From Pseudomonas sp. GV071 (lineage in GTDB: Bacteria; Pseudomonadota; Gammaproteobacteria; Pseudomonadales; Pseudomonadaceae), in contig NZ_QAOJ01000001.1 of the NCBI RefSeq assembly GCF_003050835.1, forward strand, positions 372,001 through 436,000: a stretch of 64,000 nucleotides of DNA, given 5' to 3'. The notes beneath the pieces are model-generated. The model searched no databases, was not told where the DNA came from, and was given only the letters and a program-made list of their open reading frames with translations. The translations under genes and the position numbers were made by a program. Position 1 is the first letter of the stretch, and the number at the start of each line of letters is the position of its first letter. Positions 1 through 9,128 of the stretch are shown here, piece by piece.

Positions 1-1433
1 CTGGGCGGCGATCTGGCGCTCGCCGGCCGGCAGGCCACACGCAGTTTTTTTACCCTCGACAGCCAGCAGCTCACCTTCGCTGGCGGCAGTCGTGTGCTGT
101 TCAATACCTACCTTGAACCTGGGCAACAGGCCAGCGCCGACCTCCTGGTGCTGGAGTTGGGCGGCAGCGCGGTGAGTGGCCAGGCCGCCCTGCAAGTCGG
201 CAGCCTGGCCGGTTTGGGCGGGCCGACCTCAGGCTTGGGTATTCAAGTGGTGCAGGGCAATAACGGCACCACGGCTGGCGCCTTTACCCTCGGCGGTCGA
301 GTGGCAGCGGGTGTGTATGAATACAGCTTGGTGTATGGCGGCGACCTTGATAATGGCGGCAATGCTGGCGATCAGAACTGGTACCTGCGCTCGACGCTGG
401 TCGACGTTCCCTCGGACGAAGCCAACCTGCCGAATCTGCGCGACGAGGTGCCGGTGAACCTTGCTGTGCCAGCCATGCTCAATCGCTTGGGGCTGGCGAT
501 GCTCGGCTCGTATCGCGAACGCAACGGTGCCTACGCGTATTCGGGTAGCGATGTCCAGGAGCAGCCGGCGACCTGGAGTCGTGTGTACGGCGAGCAGGGC
601 TCGGTGGGTTTTTCCCACGGTGACGACGCTGCCAGCCGCCTGGACAGTTTCTACGAGCATGGACCGACCTACGATTACACCGTCACCGGCATGGCCGCCG
701 GCGCCGATCTGTACCGCCAGATCAACACCAACGGCACCCAGGACAGCGCCGGTGGTTATCTCTCCATCGGCCGCGCCAGCAGCGATGTGGCCGGTGTGTA
801 CGGCGGCCATGCGGGCTCTTCGGGCGTCAACGGCTATTCCCTGGGCGGCTACTGGACCCGCAAGAATGCGGCGGATGCCTACCTGGATGGTGTGGTTCAG
901 GCCACCTGGTACGACAACCTGCGCGCCCGCTCAAGCCACGGTGAGAGTGCAGAGTTTCGTGCCTACGGCCTGCTGGGTTCCCTGGAAGGCGGCTCCCGTT
1001 CGAGCTGGGCGGCAATCTGGCGTTTGAGCCGCAGGCACAGGTGATCTATCAACACATCGCCATCGACGATGGCGCCGACCGCTTTGGCCGCATTGACCAG
1101 GGCAATACCGATACCACCTACGGGCGTGTGGGCGCGCGGCTGGTGCAGCGAGTCGACCACCCAGATGGCCAGGCACTGACGGCCTGGCTGCGCGTGAACC
1201 TGTGGCAGGCGTTCAGCGATGAGGCGACCACCACGTTTTCAGCGCCCAGTGGCAACTTTCCGGTGGCACTGCATACCGACCTAGGTGGCAGTTGGGGGCA
1301 AGCGGGGGTAGGGGTGTCGGGGAAGGTGCGGCGCAATCTGGAGGTGTTTGTCAGCGCTGATTACAACCTGGCATTCGATCAGGGCACCGGCCACGGGACT
1401 GAAGCGCGAGTGGGGTTGAACTGGGCGTGGTAG
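1..1433 (+). pseudogene. Autotransporter C-terminal region (end of passenger plus beta-barrel), frameshifted and cut by the window edge
   Basis: The frame is open from base 1, so the gene starts upstream. The first part reads like the end of a pertactin-type passenger, ending near GDQNWYLRS. A beta-barrel follows with TWSRVYGEQGS, a repeated Gly/aromatic pattern, and a terminal aromatic residue (GLNWAW), as expected for an outer membrane autotransporter. The first frame runs to a stop at 1042-1044. The barrel continues in another frame from about 993 (PFELGGNLAFEPQAQ) to a stop at 1431-1433. The switch fits loss of one base (or gain of two) around 990-998. Joined, the two frames make a complete barrel, so the gene is either recently inactivated or carries a sequencing error. 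The ligand of the passenger is unknown. Confidence 0.8.
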
Positions 1434-1450
1434 CGAGGCTGTTCACTGCA

Positions 1451-1502
1451 CGCCCCTCCCACAGGAACCGAGTGGGTCGTGGGAGGGGCTTTAGCCGCGA
1501 TG
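1451..1502. repeat. REP-type palindrome, left arm truncated
   Basis: GCCCCTCCCAC at 1452-1462 is mirrored by GTGGGAGGGGC at 1479-1489. Only the right copy keeps the outer TTTAGCCGCGA part. It lies between the 3' ends of the autotransporter and the DAHP synthase gene, and belongs to the same family as the elements near 9056, 14355, 17592, 18597 and 21433. Confidence 0.75.
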
Positions 1503-1517
1503 CTTTGAATCTAAGGC

Positions 1518-2864
1518 TTAGCGGCGAACCTGCTTCAAGGTCTCAGCAATCAAAAACGCCAATTCCAGCGACTGGTCTGCATTCATCCGCGGGTCGCAGT
1601 GGGTGTGGTAGCGATCCGACAAACCATCTTCAGTAATCGGTCGCGAGCCACCGATGCATTCGGTGACGTTCTGCCCGGTCATTTCGATGTGGATGCCGCC
1701 GGCATAGGTGCCTTCGGCTTCGTGCACCTGGAAGAACTGTTTGACCTCGGCAAGGATCTGCGCGAAGTCGCGGGTCTTGTAGCCGCTGGACGCCTTGATG
1801 GTGTTGCCGTGCATGGGGTCGGAACTCCACAGCACGTGGCGGCCTTCCTCTTTTACCGTACGCAGCAAACGCGGTAGGCCGGCTTCGACCTTGTCGGCGC
1901 CCATGCGCACGATCAGGTTGAGGCGGCCGGGATCGTTGTCCGGGTTAAGGATGTCGATCAGGCGGATCAGGTCTTCGCTGCTCATGCTCGGACCGCACTT
2001 CACCCCGATGGGGTTGCCGACGCCACGCAGGAATTCGACATGGGCACCGTCAACCTGACGGGTGCGGTCGCCAATCCACAGCATGTGCGCCGAGCAGGCG
2101 TAGTCGCCGCCGGTGAGGCTGTCGCGGCGCACGAAGGCTTGCTCGTAATTCAGCAGCAGCGCTTCGTGGGCGGTGAAGAAGCTGGTTTCGCGCACTTGCG
2201 CCAAGGTGTCCATGCCGCAGGCGCGCATGAAGGCCAGGGTTTCGTCGATGCGGTCGGCCAACTGGTTGTACTTCTCGCCCAGGGCCGAGTTCTCGATGAA
2301 CTCCAGGTTCCACTTGTGCACCTGGTGCAGGTCGGCAAAACCGCCTTGGGCAAAGGCGCGCAGCAGGTTGAGGCTGGCAGTGGACTGGTGGTAGGCCTGC
2401 AGCAGGCGCTCCGGGTCCGGCACACGGCTGCTGGCGTCGAAGCCGATACCGTTGACGATGTCGCCGCGGTAGGCCGGCAGGGTGACGCCGTCGATGGTTT
2501 CGTCATTGGAGGAGCGCGGTTTGGCGAACTGGCCGGCCATGCGCCCGACTTTTACCACCGGGCTGCCGGCAGCGAAGGTCATGACGATGGCCATCTGCAG
2601 CAGCACCTTGAAGGTGTCGCGAATTTTCGCCGCGCTGAACTCGGCAAAACTCTCGGCGCAGTCGCCCCCTTGCAGCAGAAACGCGCGCCCCTGGGTGACC
2701 TCGGCAAACTGGCGGCGCAGTTCGCGCGCTTCGCCGGCAAACACCAGCGGCGGATAACCGGCCAGGGTTTGTTCGACTTGGCTCAGGTGGGCGGCGTCTG
2801 GGTACTGCGGTTGCTGCTGGATGGGTTTAGCTCTCCAGCTGCTGGGGCTCCATGGTTGCGACAT
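1518..2864 (-). CDS. 3-deoxy-7-phosphoheptulonate synthase, class II (plant type)
   Basis: This cytoplasmic enzyme condenses phosphoenolpyruvate and erythrose 4-phosphate into DAHP, the first step of the shikimate pathway. The 448-residue length is normal for class II DAHP synthases, which are unrelated in sequence to the E. coli AroFGH class. Family hallmarks are [11 protein letters not shown] (about residues 63-73, with the metal-binding Cys), [19 protein letters not shown] and HCDPRMN near the C-terminus. The start gives [10 protein letters not shown]. The gene stands alone, and its 3' end faces the autotransporter remnant across a REP element. A phenazine-type (PhzC) role is unlikely because no phz genes are nearby. 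Confidence 0.95.
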   Translation of the reverse strand: MSQPWSPSSWRAKPIQQQPQYPDAAHLSQVEQTLAGYPPLVFAGEARELRRQFAEVTQGRAFLLQGGDCAESFAEFSAAKIRDTFKVLLQMAIVMTFAAGSPVVKVGRMAGQFAKPRSSNDETIDGVTLPAYRGDIVNGIGFDASSRVPDPERLLQAYHQSTASLNLLRAFAQGGFADLHQVHKWNLEFIENSALGEKYNQLADRIDETLAFMRACGMDTLAQVRETSFFTAHEALLLNYEQAFVRRDSLTGGDYACSAHMLWIGDRTRQVDGAHVEFLRGVGNPIGVKCGPSMSSEDLIRLIDILNPDNDPGRLNLIVRMGADKVEAGLPRLLRTVKEEGRHVLWSSDPMHGNTIKASSGYKTRDFAQILAEVKQFFQVHEAEGTYAGGIHIEMTGQNVTECIGGSRPITEDGLSDRYHTHCDPRMNADQSLELAFLIAETLKQVRR

Positions 2865-2975
2865 CGAGGTTCTCGGCTCAAGCAGATCAGGTGGACGGGC
2901 ATGGTAACCGATCAGCCCGGGCTCACAAGCGCAGAGGCTGTCGATTGGCGTGATAGAGACGCTGCATACGCGCTT

Positions 2976-3716
2976 TCAGAACAGTTTCCACGGTGCAATC
3001 AGCAGCAGCCCGGTGATCAGCAGCAGGCCATAGATGCCACGGCGGAAATGCCGCTCGTCCACCTGCCGATGCAGGCGCTCGCCGAGCCATACGCCCAGCA
3101 CCAACAGCGGGGCAAAACTCAGCACCTGCGGCAGTGCTGGCAGCAGCCGGCCATCGAGCAGAAACGCCAGGGTCAGCAGGCCATTGAGGGTGAACCACAC
3201 CGCCACCAGGGTCGCCCGTAGACGGCTTTTATCCAGCGGGCTGCCAGCCAGTGCGAAGACCAACAGCGGCCCGCCGGAGGCGAACAAGCCATGGCAGATG
3301 CCGGCAGCGGTGGTGATGGCGCGCATGACCCAGTTCGGCACATGGCGGACCTTGTCGCTGGGCTTGCGCAGCAGTTCGCGCGCGGCGAACCACAACACCA
3401 GCACGCCAAAGCCGCGTTTCAGCGCCTGGCCGTCCAGCCACGGCAACAGGCAATAGCCGAGCAGGGTGCCGACCAACATGCCCGGCAGAATGCTGCCCAG
3501 CAGCAGGCGCCGGTCGATCAGCCGCCGGTAGCGCCAACTGAGGTAACCGGTCATGCAGATATTCAGCGGCACCAGAATGGGCAACAGTTGCTCGATAGGC
3601 AGCAACAGGGCGCCCAGCGACAGAGCGATGACCACGCTGCCAAAACCGGTAATGGCTTCCAGGGTGTACGCCAGCAGAATAAAAACCCCTAGCGCCAGGT
3701 GAACCTCAAGAGGCAT
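2976..3716 (-). CDS. TauE/SafE family membrane transporter
   Basis: A 246-residue, very hydrophobic protein with about eight membrane segments. The first half contains EAITGFGSVVIALSLGALLLP and the second half a similar GICHGLFASGGPLLVF stretch, the duplicated glycine-rich motif typical of TauE/SafE (DUF81) permeases, which export sulfite, sulfoacetate or related organic anions. The chosen start (MPLEVHLALG) lies inside the end of the upstream monooxygenase gene. The two genes overlap by 11 bp and are almost certainly one operon. The substrate cannot be read from the sequence; the link to a flavin monooxygenase suggests a product or substrate of that enzyme. Confidence 0.85.
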   Translation of the reverse strand: MPLEVHLALGVFILLAYTLEAITGFGSVVIALSLGALLLPIEQLLPILVPLNICMTGYLSWRYRRLIDRRLLLGSILPGMLVGTLLGYCLLPWLDGQALKRGFGVLVLWFAARELLRKPSDKVRHVPNWVMRAITTAAGICHGLFASGGPLLVFALAGSPLDKSRLRATLVAVWFTLNGLLTLAFLLDGRLLPALPQVLSFAPLLVLGVWLGERLHRQVDERHFRRGIYGLLLITGLLLIAPWKLF

Positions 3717-5040
3717 TCGCGGTGGCGCCCAATGGCGTCGCGTGCGGCTCCGGAAGACGCAGCTCGGCGGCGTGTTCGGCAATGCTCTGGCGGTAGGTGT
3801 CTTTGTGCACGTAGTAGGCCATGCGCTCCAGTTCCAGGTACTGGTAGCCGCCGTCCAGGCGAATGCTCGCGCGCTCGCGTTTGGTGGTCTGGAACGCTTT
3901 GGCCGCCGGGCTTTCGGCTTGCAACTGGCGAATAAACAGGGCCACCAGTTCGGCCTGCTCGGCACGTCCCTGCCAACCCAGGCCCGAGGCTTCGACCATG
4001 CCCATCATGAACAGGTCGTCGTACTCGGGGTGGAACACGTTGAGGTACAGCTTCGGCGCCCCGGCGTTCTGCGGCCAGTTGAGGTGGCTGCGCTCGATGA
4101 AGGGGTAGTCCAGCTTGTAGCCGGTACCTTGCAGAATCAGGTCGTACTCGGCCTGCTCGCCATCGGTGAAAGTCACCCATTTGCCGTCGACGTTGGCGAC
4201 GTCGCGACGTGCCTTGATGTCGCCGTGGCCGAGGTGATGCAGCACCAGCGAGTTCACCACCGGGTGCGATTCGTAGAGTTTGTAGTCGGGGTCGGGCAGG
4301 CCGTAGTTGGATGGCTTGCCGATCAGCGCGCGAATTAGCAGGCCGTCGATGCGCTGCTTCAAGGCGCGCGGCAGTTTTACCGCGCCGCCGAAGGTGTCGA
4401 TGGGGCGGCCGAGGAGGAATTTCGGCAGGAAGTAATAGCCGCGACGTACCGACAGGTCGACCGAGGCGGCGCGGTGCACGGCGTCCACCGTGATATCGCA
4501 AGCCGAGTTGCCACAGCCCACCACCAGTACCCGTTTGCCGCTGAAAACTTCTGCTGAGCGATAGTCACTGGAGTGCAGCAGCTCCCCGCTGAACTGCCCC
4601 GGCAACTTGGCAAAGTTGGGCTTGTGCAGGGTGCCGTTGGCGATCAGCACGCCGTCGAACTGCCACTCGCGGGTGACCCCGGCTTTTTCCGTGTACAGCT
4701 TCCAGCCCTTGTCCTGACGCTCCATGCGCAGCACGCGGGTGCCGAACTGGTAGTGCTCGTAGAGGCCGAAGTGCTCGGCGTAGTCGCGGAAATAGCGGCG
4801 CATTTCGCTGTGGTGCGGGTAGGGCGCCACGTCGTCGCGCATGGGGAATTCGCTGAACTGGGTAGTGCCTTTGGAGGAGATCAGGTGCGCCGAGTCGTAC
4901 ATGGTGCTGTGCGGGTTATCGATGTCCCACAGGCCGCCGACGTTGTCGTGCAGCTCGAAGCCGACGAAGCTGATGCCGTGCTTCTGCAGTTGACGGGCTG
5001 TGCATAGGCCCATGGGGCCGGCGCCAATAATCGCGTACAT
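3706..5040 (-). CDS. Flavin-containing monooxygenase (FMO/BVMO-like)
   Basis: A 444-residue FAD- and NADPH-dependent monooxygenase. An N-terminal FAD Rossmann motif GAGPMG (residues 6-11), the FMO signature FxGxxxHxxxY (F150 to Y160: FSGELLHSSDY) and a second, NADPH-binding Rossmann motif GCGNSACD (175-182) are all present. Such enzymes oxygenate nitrogen or sulfur atoms or insert oxygen next to a ketone; the substrate is not known. The length is close to that of class B monooxygenases without extra domains. It is the first gene of a two-gene operon with the overlapping TauE-like transporter. Confidence 0.88.
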   Translation of the reverse strand: MYAIIGAGPMGLCTARQLQKHGISFVGFELHDNVGGLWDIDNPHSTMYDSAHLISSKGTTQFSEFPMRDDVAPYPHHSEMRRYFRDYAEHFGLYEHYQFGTRVLRMERQDKGWKLYTEKAGVTREWQFDGVLIANGTLHKPNFAKLPGQFSGELLHSSDYRSAEVFSGKRVLVVGCGNSACDITVDAVHRAASVDLSVRRGYYFLPKFLLGRPIDTFGGAVKLPRALKQRIDGLLIRALIGKPSNYGLPDPDYKLYESHPVVNSLVLHHLGHGDIKARRDVANVDGKWVTFTDGEQAEYDLILQGTGYKLDYPFIERSHLNWPQNAGAPKLYLNVFHPEYDDLFMMGMVEASGLGWQGRAEQAELVALFIRQLQAESPAAKAFQTTKRERASIRLDGGYQYLELERMAYYVHKDTYRQSIAEHAAELRLPEPHATPLGATANAS

Positions 5041-5053
5041 AACAATCTCCCGT

Positions 5054-5206
5054 TCAGGTCGCGTGAAAACTACTGCGCTCGGTTAGGCGGCGTTAAAAAC
5101 GGGATCACAATGCGCATTGGCTACAGCCAACTCCGCTTGTTCGCCCTGCCCTTGGACTAGAAAGGCCTTGCCTACCCTTCGCTCGCTACGTTTTCACACG
5201 ACCTGA
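5054..5206. repeat. Structured inverted-repeat element (about 150 bp)
   Basis: Outer arms at 5054-5081 and 5180-5206 are near-perfect inverted copies (TCAGGTCGCGTGAAAAC... against ...GTTTTCACACGACCTGA). Inside are a perfect 12-bp palindrome CAATGCGCATTG (5108-5119) and TTGGCTACAGCCAA (5117-5130). There is no ORF. The element fills most of the 299-bp gap between two divergent genes and looks like a dispersed non-coding repeat, though only one copy is in this window. Confidence 0.6.
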
Positions 5207-5339
5207 GCATTTTTATTCTAGTGAGGGGGTACAAAGTGGGCGAATTATCGCGTGACCGGGCCCCGGCTCATCAATGACAATCGGCGCCTTTCTCGGCAAC
5301 GCCTGGTCGGCGATGTCACGGTGGATTTTGGAGAGAACA

Positions 5340-6113
5340 ATGCCTGAACAGCCGCCACGGGACGAGCTGACCGAAGAGCTTCTGTTGGCCGAGGTGCACG
5401 ACGAGCACGGCGTGATCAAGGTCATGCAGGTGGGCGACTACCGCTTTCTCGAGTTCGGCGATGCCATCGAGCAGAGTTGCGTGTTTCTGCCCGATCCCAC
5501 TTGGCTGGAGTACGACTACACCCGCGCCATGTTCATTGGTGCGCTGAGCCATGGGCAGCCGGAGAGCGCGTTGTTTCTCGGCCTGGGCGCCGGCACCCTG
5601 ACCCAGGCGTGCCTCAAATTTCTGCCGCTGGACGATGTGGAAGCCATCGAGCTGCGCCCGGACGTGCCGCGCCTGGCCATGGAATTCATGGGCCTGGACG
5701 ACGATCCGCGTCTGTATGTGCGCATTGGCGATGCCCTGGAGTTACTGGAAAGTGCGGAGAACGCCGACCTGATTTTCGTCGATCTCTACACCGACACCGG
5801 CCCGGCCGTTGGCCATTTGGCCTGGCGTTTCCTCGAAGGCTGTCAGCAGCGTTTGAATCCGGGCGGCTGGCTGGTGATCAACCAGTGGGCCAGCGATGAC
5901 GGCAAGCCGCTGGGCGCGGCGCTGCTGCGTGGGTTGTACCACCGGCACTACTGGGAGCTGCCGGTGAAGGAGGGCAATGTGATTCTGATCGTGCCGGCCG
6001 ACCTTGATCAGCAACTGGATATCGCCGCGCTGGAGCAACGCGCAGCGGCATTGCAAACCCAGCTTGGCTATTCGTTGCAGCCTTTGATCGACCTGGTTCG
6101 CCCGGCCACCTGA
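5340..6113 (+). CDS. Spermidine synthase-like SAM-fold protein
   Basis: A 257-residue protein with a class I SAM/dcSAM-binding fold: LFLGLGAGTLTQA (motif I), AIELRPDV (acidic residue at the end of strand 2) and DLIFVDLYTDTGP, which matches the catalytic aspartate region of polyamine aminopropyltransferases. The ATG at 5340 is preferred because GGAGAG lies at 5330-5335; an in-frame upstream ATG at 5274 has no such site. Similar SpeE-like proteins in Pseudomonas often lack proven polyamine activity, so methyltransferase or aminopropyltransferase action is uncertain. It converges on the crotonase gene with one base between the stops. Confidence 0.75.
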   Translation: MPEQPPRDELTEELLLAEVHDEHGVIKVMQVGDYRFLEFGDAIEQSCVFLPDPTWLEYDYTRAMFIGALSHGQPESALFLGLGAGTLTQACLKFLPLDDVEAIELRPDVPRLAMEFMGLDDDPRLYVRIGDALELLESAENADLIFVDLYTDTGPAVGHLAWRFLEGCQQRLNPGGWLVINQWASDDGKPLGAALLRGLYHRHYWELPVKEGNVILIVPADLDQQLDIAALEQRAAALQTQLGYSLQPLIDLVRPAT

Positions 6114-6114
6114 T

Positions 6115-6906
6115 TCAACGCCCTTTAAATTCGCCCGGGCGGCGTTCCTGCATGGCGCGCACGCCTTCCTGTGCATCTTCGCTGGCCATCAGCTGGCGCA
6201 TGGTGGCCGGCAGGGCAGAGGCCGCCGCTGCTTCCCCTTCAACCACCGCCTGACGGGCTGATGCCAAGGTCGCCTGCACACCCAGCGGTGCTTGTGCGAC
6301 CACCCGTTCGGCGAGCTGCAGGGCGCGCGGCATCAACTCTTCGCTGGCCAATACTTCCTGTACCAAGCCCAGGCGACAGGCCTCATGGGCATCGAACTCA
6401 TCGCCGGTCAGCAGCCAGCGCATGGCATTGCCCCAGCCTGCAGCCTGATGCATACGCAAGGTCGCACCACCAAACGGGAAGATGCCGCGCTGCACTTCCA
6501 TCTGCGCGAAGCGGGTGTTGCTGGCGCACAGGTTGATGTCCGAGGCCAGCATCAGTTCGATGCCGATGGTGTAGCAATAGCCCTGCACGGCAACGATCAC
6601 CGGCTTGCTTACCCGTGGCCCGCCGAACACGCCCCAGGGATCGCAACCGCCCGGGGGAATCTGCCAGCCACTGACAAAGGTGGCGGCGACATTGGCCAGG
6701 TCCAGCCCGGCGGTGAAGTGTTCGCCATGGGCAAACACCAGCGCCACCCGCGCTTCGGTATCGCGTTCAAATTCGCCATAGGCCAGGGTCAGGTCGTTGA
6801 GCAGCGGCAGGTCGAAGGCATTGCGTTTGGCTGGTCGGTCCAGGCCGATCAACATGATGTGGCCACGCTTTTCACGAGTTACACGGCCTTCATTGCTGCT
6901 GCTCAT
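6115..6906 (-). CDS. Crotonase / enoyl-CoA hydratase family protein
   Basis: A 263-residue cytoplasmic crotonase. The oxyanion-hole region (HGEHFTAGLDLANV) and both glutamates used by hydratases (GIELMLASD and FAQMEVQRGIFP) are present, so real hydratase activity is plausible. It is not linked to a complete beta-oxidation operon and its acyl-CoA substrate is unknown. From memory, the neighbours resemble the PA2840-PA2843 region of P. aeruginosa (crotonase next to deaD and class II DAHP synthase). The start gives MSSSNEGRVT, with AAGGAT-like bases upstream on the minus strand. Confidence 0.88.
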   Translation of the reverse strand: MSSSNEGRVTREKRGHIMLIGLDRPAKRNAFDLPLLNDLTLAYGEFERDTEARVALVFAHGEHFTAGLDLANVAATFVSGWQIPPGGCDPWGVFGGPRVSKPVIVAVQGYCYTIGIELMLASDINLCASNTRFAQMEVQRGIFPFGGATLRMHQAAGWGNAMRWLLTGDEFDAHEACRLGLVQEVLASEELMPRALQLAERVVAQAPLGVQATLASARQAVVEGEAAAASALPATMRQLMASEDAQEGVRAMQERRPGEFKGR

Positions 6907-7095
6907 GACGAATTATCCTTATTAGAAGTGGCGAGAAAGAGGGCGACTCGTGCGGTATAGCTGGGCTGCTTTACCTTGTCCATGTACGGCTGTGTGCTAC
7001 GGTTCACAAGCGTTGCAGCGGTCTAGTCCGGTGACCGGCCAGCGGAGCGTAAGGATTTTCTTGGCAAAACTTACACCGAGGTCAAGATTTTCCGG

Positions 7096-7101
7096 TATAG
7101 T
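7096..7101 (+). promoter_or_regulatory. Candidate -10 box of the deaD promoter
   Basis: TATAGT lies at 7096-7101, with a weak TTACAC 19 bp upstream at 7071-7076. If used, it gives a leader of more than 200 nt, as in cold-shock transcripts. The rest of 6907-7320 contains no ORF of gene length. It holds short hairpins, for example CCCGAAGCGAGCTTCGGG at 7147-7164 and GTTCACCAAGTGAAC. Confidence 0.4.
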
Positions 7102-7269
7102 GCGCGCCGGCTTCAGACAGCCGTGTTCAGGTTTTGCAGGTTTTTCCCGAAGCGAGCTTCGGGTGCAGTTCACCAAGTGAACGTCCTGAATATCTTCTTT
7201 TTTCATTAATACGTTTTCGCAAATCCCCGCCTACAGGGCTGCCAGGGTTACCTTCGGGTCTTACACGGC

Positions 7270-7323
7270 ATGCGCAGCTTTGGAACATGGGTCTTTGCGG
7301 ATGCACTTTGAGGCAGACCCATG
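7270..7323 (+). promoter_or_regulatory. Leader ORF and start-codon hairpin upstream of deaD
   Basis: A 13-codon ORF (MRSFGTWVFADAL) starts at 7270, and its TGA at 7309-7311 overlaps the deaD ribosome binding site (TGAGG, 7309-7313). CATGGGTC at 7286-7293 is exactly complementary to GACCCATG at 7316-7323, which contains the deaD start codon; the ribosome binding site is in the loop. Translation of the leader ORF would open this hairpin. Expression of the leader ORF is not proven, because it has no strong ribosome binding site. Confidence 0.45.
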
Positions 7324-8991
7324 ACCCAGGTATCCGGCGGCTTCGCCGCGCTCGGACTTAACCCCAATATTCTCGCTGCAGTAATCGCTACCGGTTACGA
7401 AGAGCCGTCGGCTATTCAATTGCAGGCCATTCCGGTCATTCTTGCCGGCCACGACATGATCGGCCAGGCGCAAACCGGTACCGGTAAAACCGCCGCGTTC
7501 GCTCTGCCAATTCTCAGCCGTATCGACCCGGCCAAACGCGAGCCTCAGGCCCTGATCCTGGCGCCAACCCGCGAGCTGGCTCTGCAGGTTGCTACCGCTT
7601 TTGAAACCTACGCCAAGCAAATGCCAGGCGTGAACGTGGTTGCCGTTTACGGCGGCGCACCGATGGGCCCACAGCTGAAAGCCATCCGTAATGGCGCTCA
7701 GATTGTTGTGGCTACCCCGGGTCGTCTGGTTGACCACCTGCGTCGCGACGAGAAAGTGCTGTCGACTATCCAGCACCTGGTGCTCGACGAAGCGGACGAA
7801 ATGCTCAAGCTGGGCTTCATGGACGACCTCGAAGTTATCTTCAAGGCCATGCCAGCTACCCGTCAGACCGTGCTGTTCTCGGCCACCCTGCCGCACTCGA
7901 TTCGCGCCATTGCTGAAAAGCACCTGCGTGAGCCGAAGCACATCAAAATCGAAACCAAAACCCAGACTGTGACTGCCATCGAGCAAGCTCACCTGCTGGT
8001 TCACGCTGACCAGAAGCACGCTGCTGTATTGCGTCTGCTGGAAGTGGAAGACTTCGACGCGCTGATTGCCTTCGTACGGACCAAGCAAGCCACCCTGGAC
8101 CTGGCCGCCGCGCTGGAAGCCAAGGGTTATAAAGCTGCTGCCCTGAACGGTGACATCGCCCAGAACCAGCGTGAGCGCGTAATCGACTCGCTGAAAGATG
8201 GTCGTCTGGACATCGTTGTTGCTACCGACGTTGCTGCTCGTGGTCTCGACGTACCGCGCATCACCCACGTAATGAACGTGGACATGCCGTACGACCCGGA
8301 ATCCTACGTACACCGTATTGGCCGTACTGGCCGTGCCGGTCGTACCGGTCGCGCGCTGCTGCTGGTGACTCCACGTGAGCGCCGTATGCTGCAAGTGATC
8401 GAGCGCGTAACCGGGCAGAAAGTGGCCGAAGTACGCCTGCCGAACGGCCAGCAAGTACTGGACGCCCGCATCAAGAAACTGACCAACGCCCTCGCGCCGC
8501 TGGTTGCCGATGCCGAAGCCAGCCACGGTGATCTGCTGGATCGTCTGACCGCTGACATCGGTTGCAGCCCGCGTGCCCTGGCCGCGGCCCTGCTGCGCAA
8601 GGCCACCAATGGCCAAGCGCTGACCCTGGCTGACGTTGAGCGCGAGCAGCCACTGGTTCCGACCAGCGCACCGCGTGAGCGCAGCGAGCGTCCTGCTGGT
8701 TCCGAGCGCAGCGAGCCGCGTGAGCGTCGCGCACCGATGCCACTGGCCGAAGGCCGTGCCCGTTGCCGTACCGCCCTGGGCGCACGTGACGGTATCGCCG
8801 CCAAGAACCTGCTGGGCGCGATCCTCAACGAAGGCGGCCTGGCCCGCGAAGCGATCGGCCGCATCCAGGTGCGCGACAGCTTCAGCCTGGTCGAGCTGCC
8901 GGAAGAAGGTCTGGAGCGTCTGCTGACCAAGCTGAAAGACACTCGCGTAGCCGGTAAGCAGCTGAAGCTGCGTCGGTATCGTGAAGACTGA
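7321..8991 (+). CDS. deaD: ATP-dependent DEAD-box RNA helicase DeaD/CsdA
   Basis: A 556-residue RNA helicase used in ribosome assembly and mRNA decay, mainly at low temperature. It has the Q motif, Walker A AQTGTGKT (residues 50-57), PTRELA, the Walker B motif DEAD (VLDEADEML), SAT, ARGLDVP and HRIGRTGR. The C-terminal part carries a charged linker rich in Arg, Ser and Glu (about 445-480) and a DbpA-type RNA-binding domain with the GIAAKNLLGAI pattern. The start is set by GAGG at 7310-7313. The gene is monocistronic and ends in a clear terminator at 9011-9034. Confidence 0.95.
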   Translation: MTQVSGGFAALGLNPNILAAVIATGYEEPSAIQLQAIPVILAGHDMIGQAQTGTGKTAAFALPILSRIDPAKREPQALILAPTRELALQVATAFETYAKQMPGVNVVAVYGGAPMGPQLKAIRNGAQIVVATPGRLVDHLRRDEKVLSTIQHLVLDEADEMLKLGFMDDLEVIFKAMPATRQTVLFSATLPHSIRAIAEKHLREPKHIKIETKTQTVTAIEQAHLLVHADQKHAAVLRLLEVEDFDALIAFVRTKQATLDLAAALEAKGYKAAALNGDIAQNQRERVIDSLKDGRLDIVVATDVAARGLDVPRITHVMNVDMPYDPESYVHRIGRTGRAGRTGRALLLVTPRERRMLQVIERVTGQKVAEVRLPNGQQVLDARIKKLTNALAPLVADAEASHGDLLDRLTADIGCSPRALAAALLRKATNGQALTLADVEREQPLVPTSAPRERSERPAGSERSEPRERRAPMPLAEGRARCRTALGARDGIAAKNLLGAILNEGGLAREAIGRIQVRDSFSLVELPEEGLERLLTKLKDTRVAGKQLKLRRYRED

Positions 8992-9010
8992 TTCAGTCGC
9001 TTAACAAAAA

Positions 9011-9034
9011 ACCCGCCTAGTGCGGGTTTTTTTA
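9011..9034 (+). terminator. Rho-independent terminator of deaD
   Basis: The stem ACCCGC/GCGGGT around a CTAGT loop is followed by a run of T, 20 bp after the deaD stop codon. Confidence 0.9.
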
Positions 9035-9055
9035 TGGCTTTAAAAAGCAAAAAGC

Positions 9056-9116
9056 TCGCGGCTGAAGCCCCTCCCACAGGGATCGCATATTCCCGTGGGA
9101 GGGGCTTCAGCCGCGA
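9056..9116. repeat. REP doublet (REPIN-like), 22-bp perfect arms
   Basis: Arms at 9056-9077 and 9095-9116 (TCGCGGCTGAAGCCCCTCCC... and its exact complement) flank a 17-bp centre. It lies between the convergent deaD and DODA-dioxygenase genes. Confidence 0.9.
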
Positions 9117-9128
9117 TGTCCTTGATCT

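Noticed and set aside
1427-1636. Short plus-strand ORF over the end of the autotransporter and a REP element
   Set aside because: It runs through a REP palindrome and the 3' end of the DAHP synthase gene; no ribosome binding site or conserved pattern.
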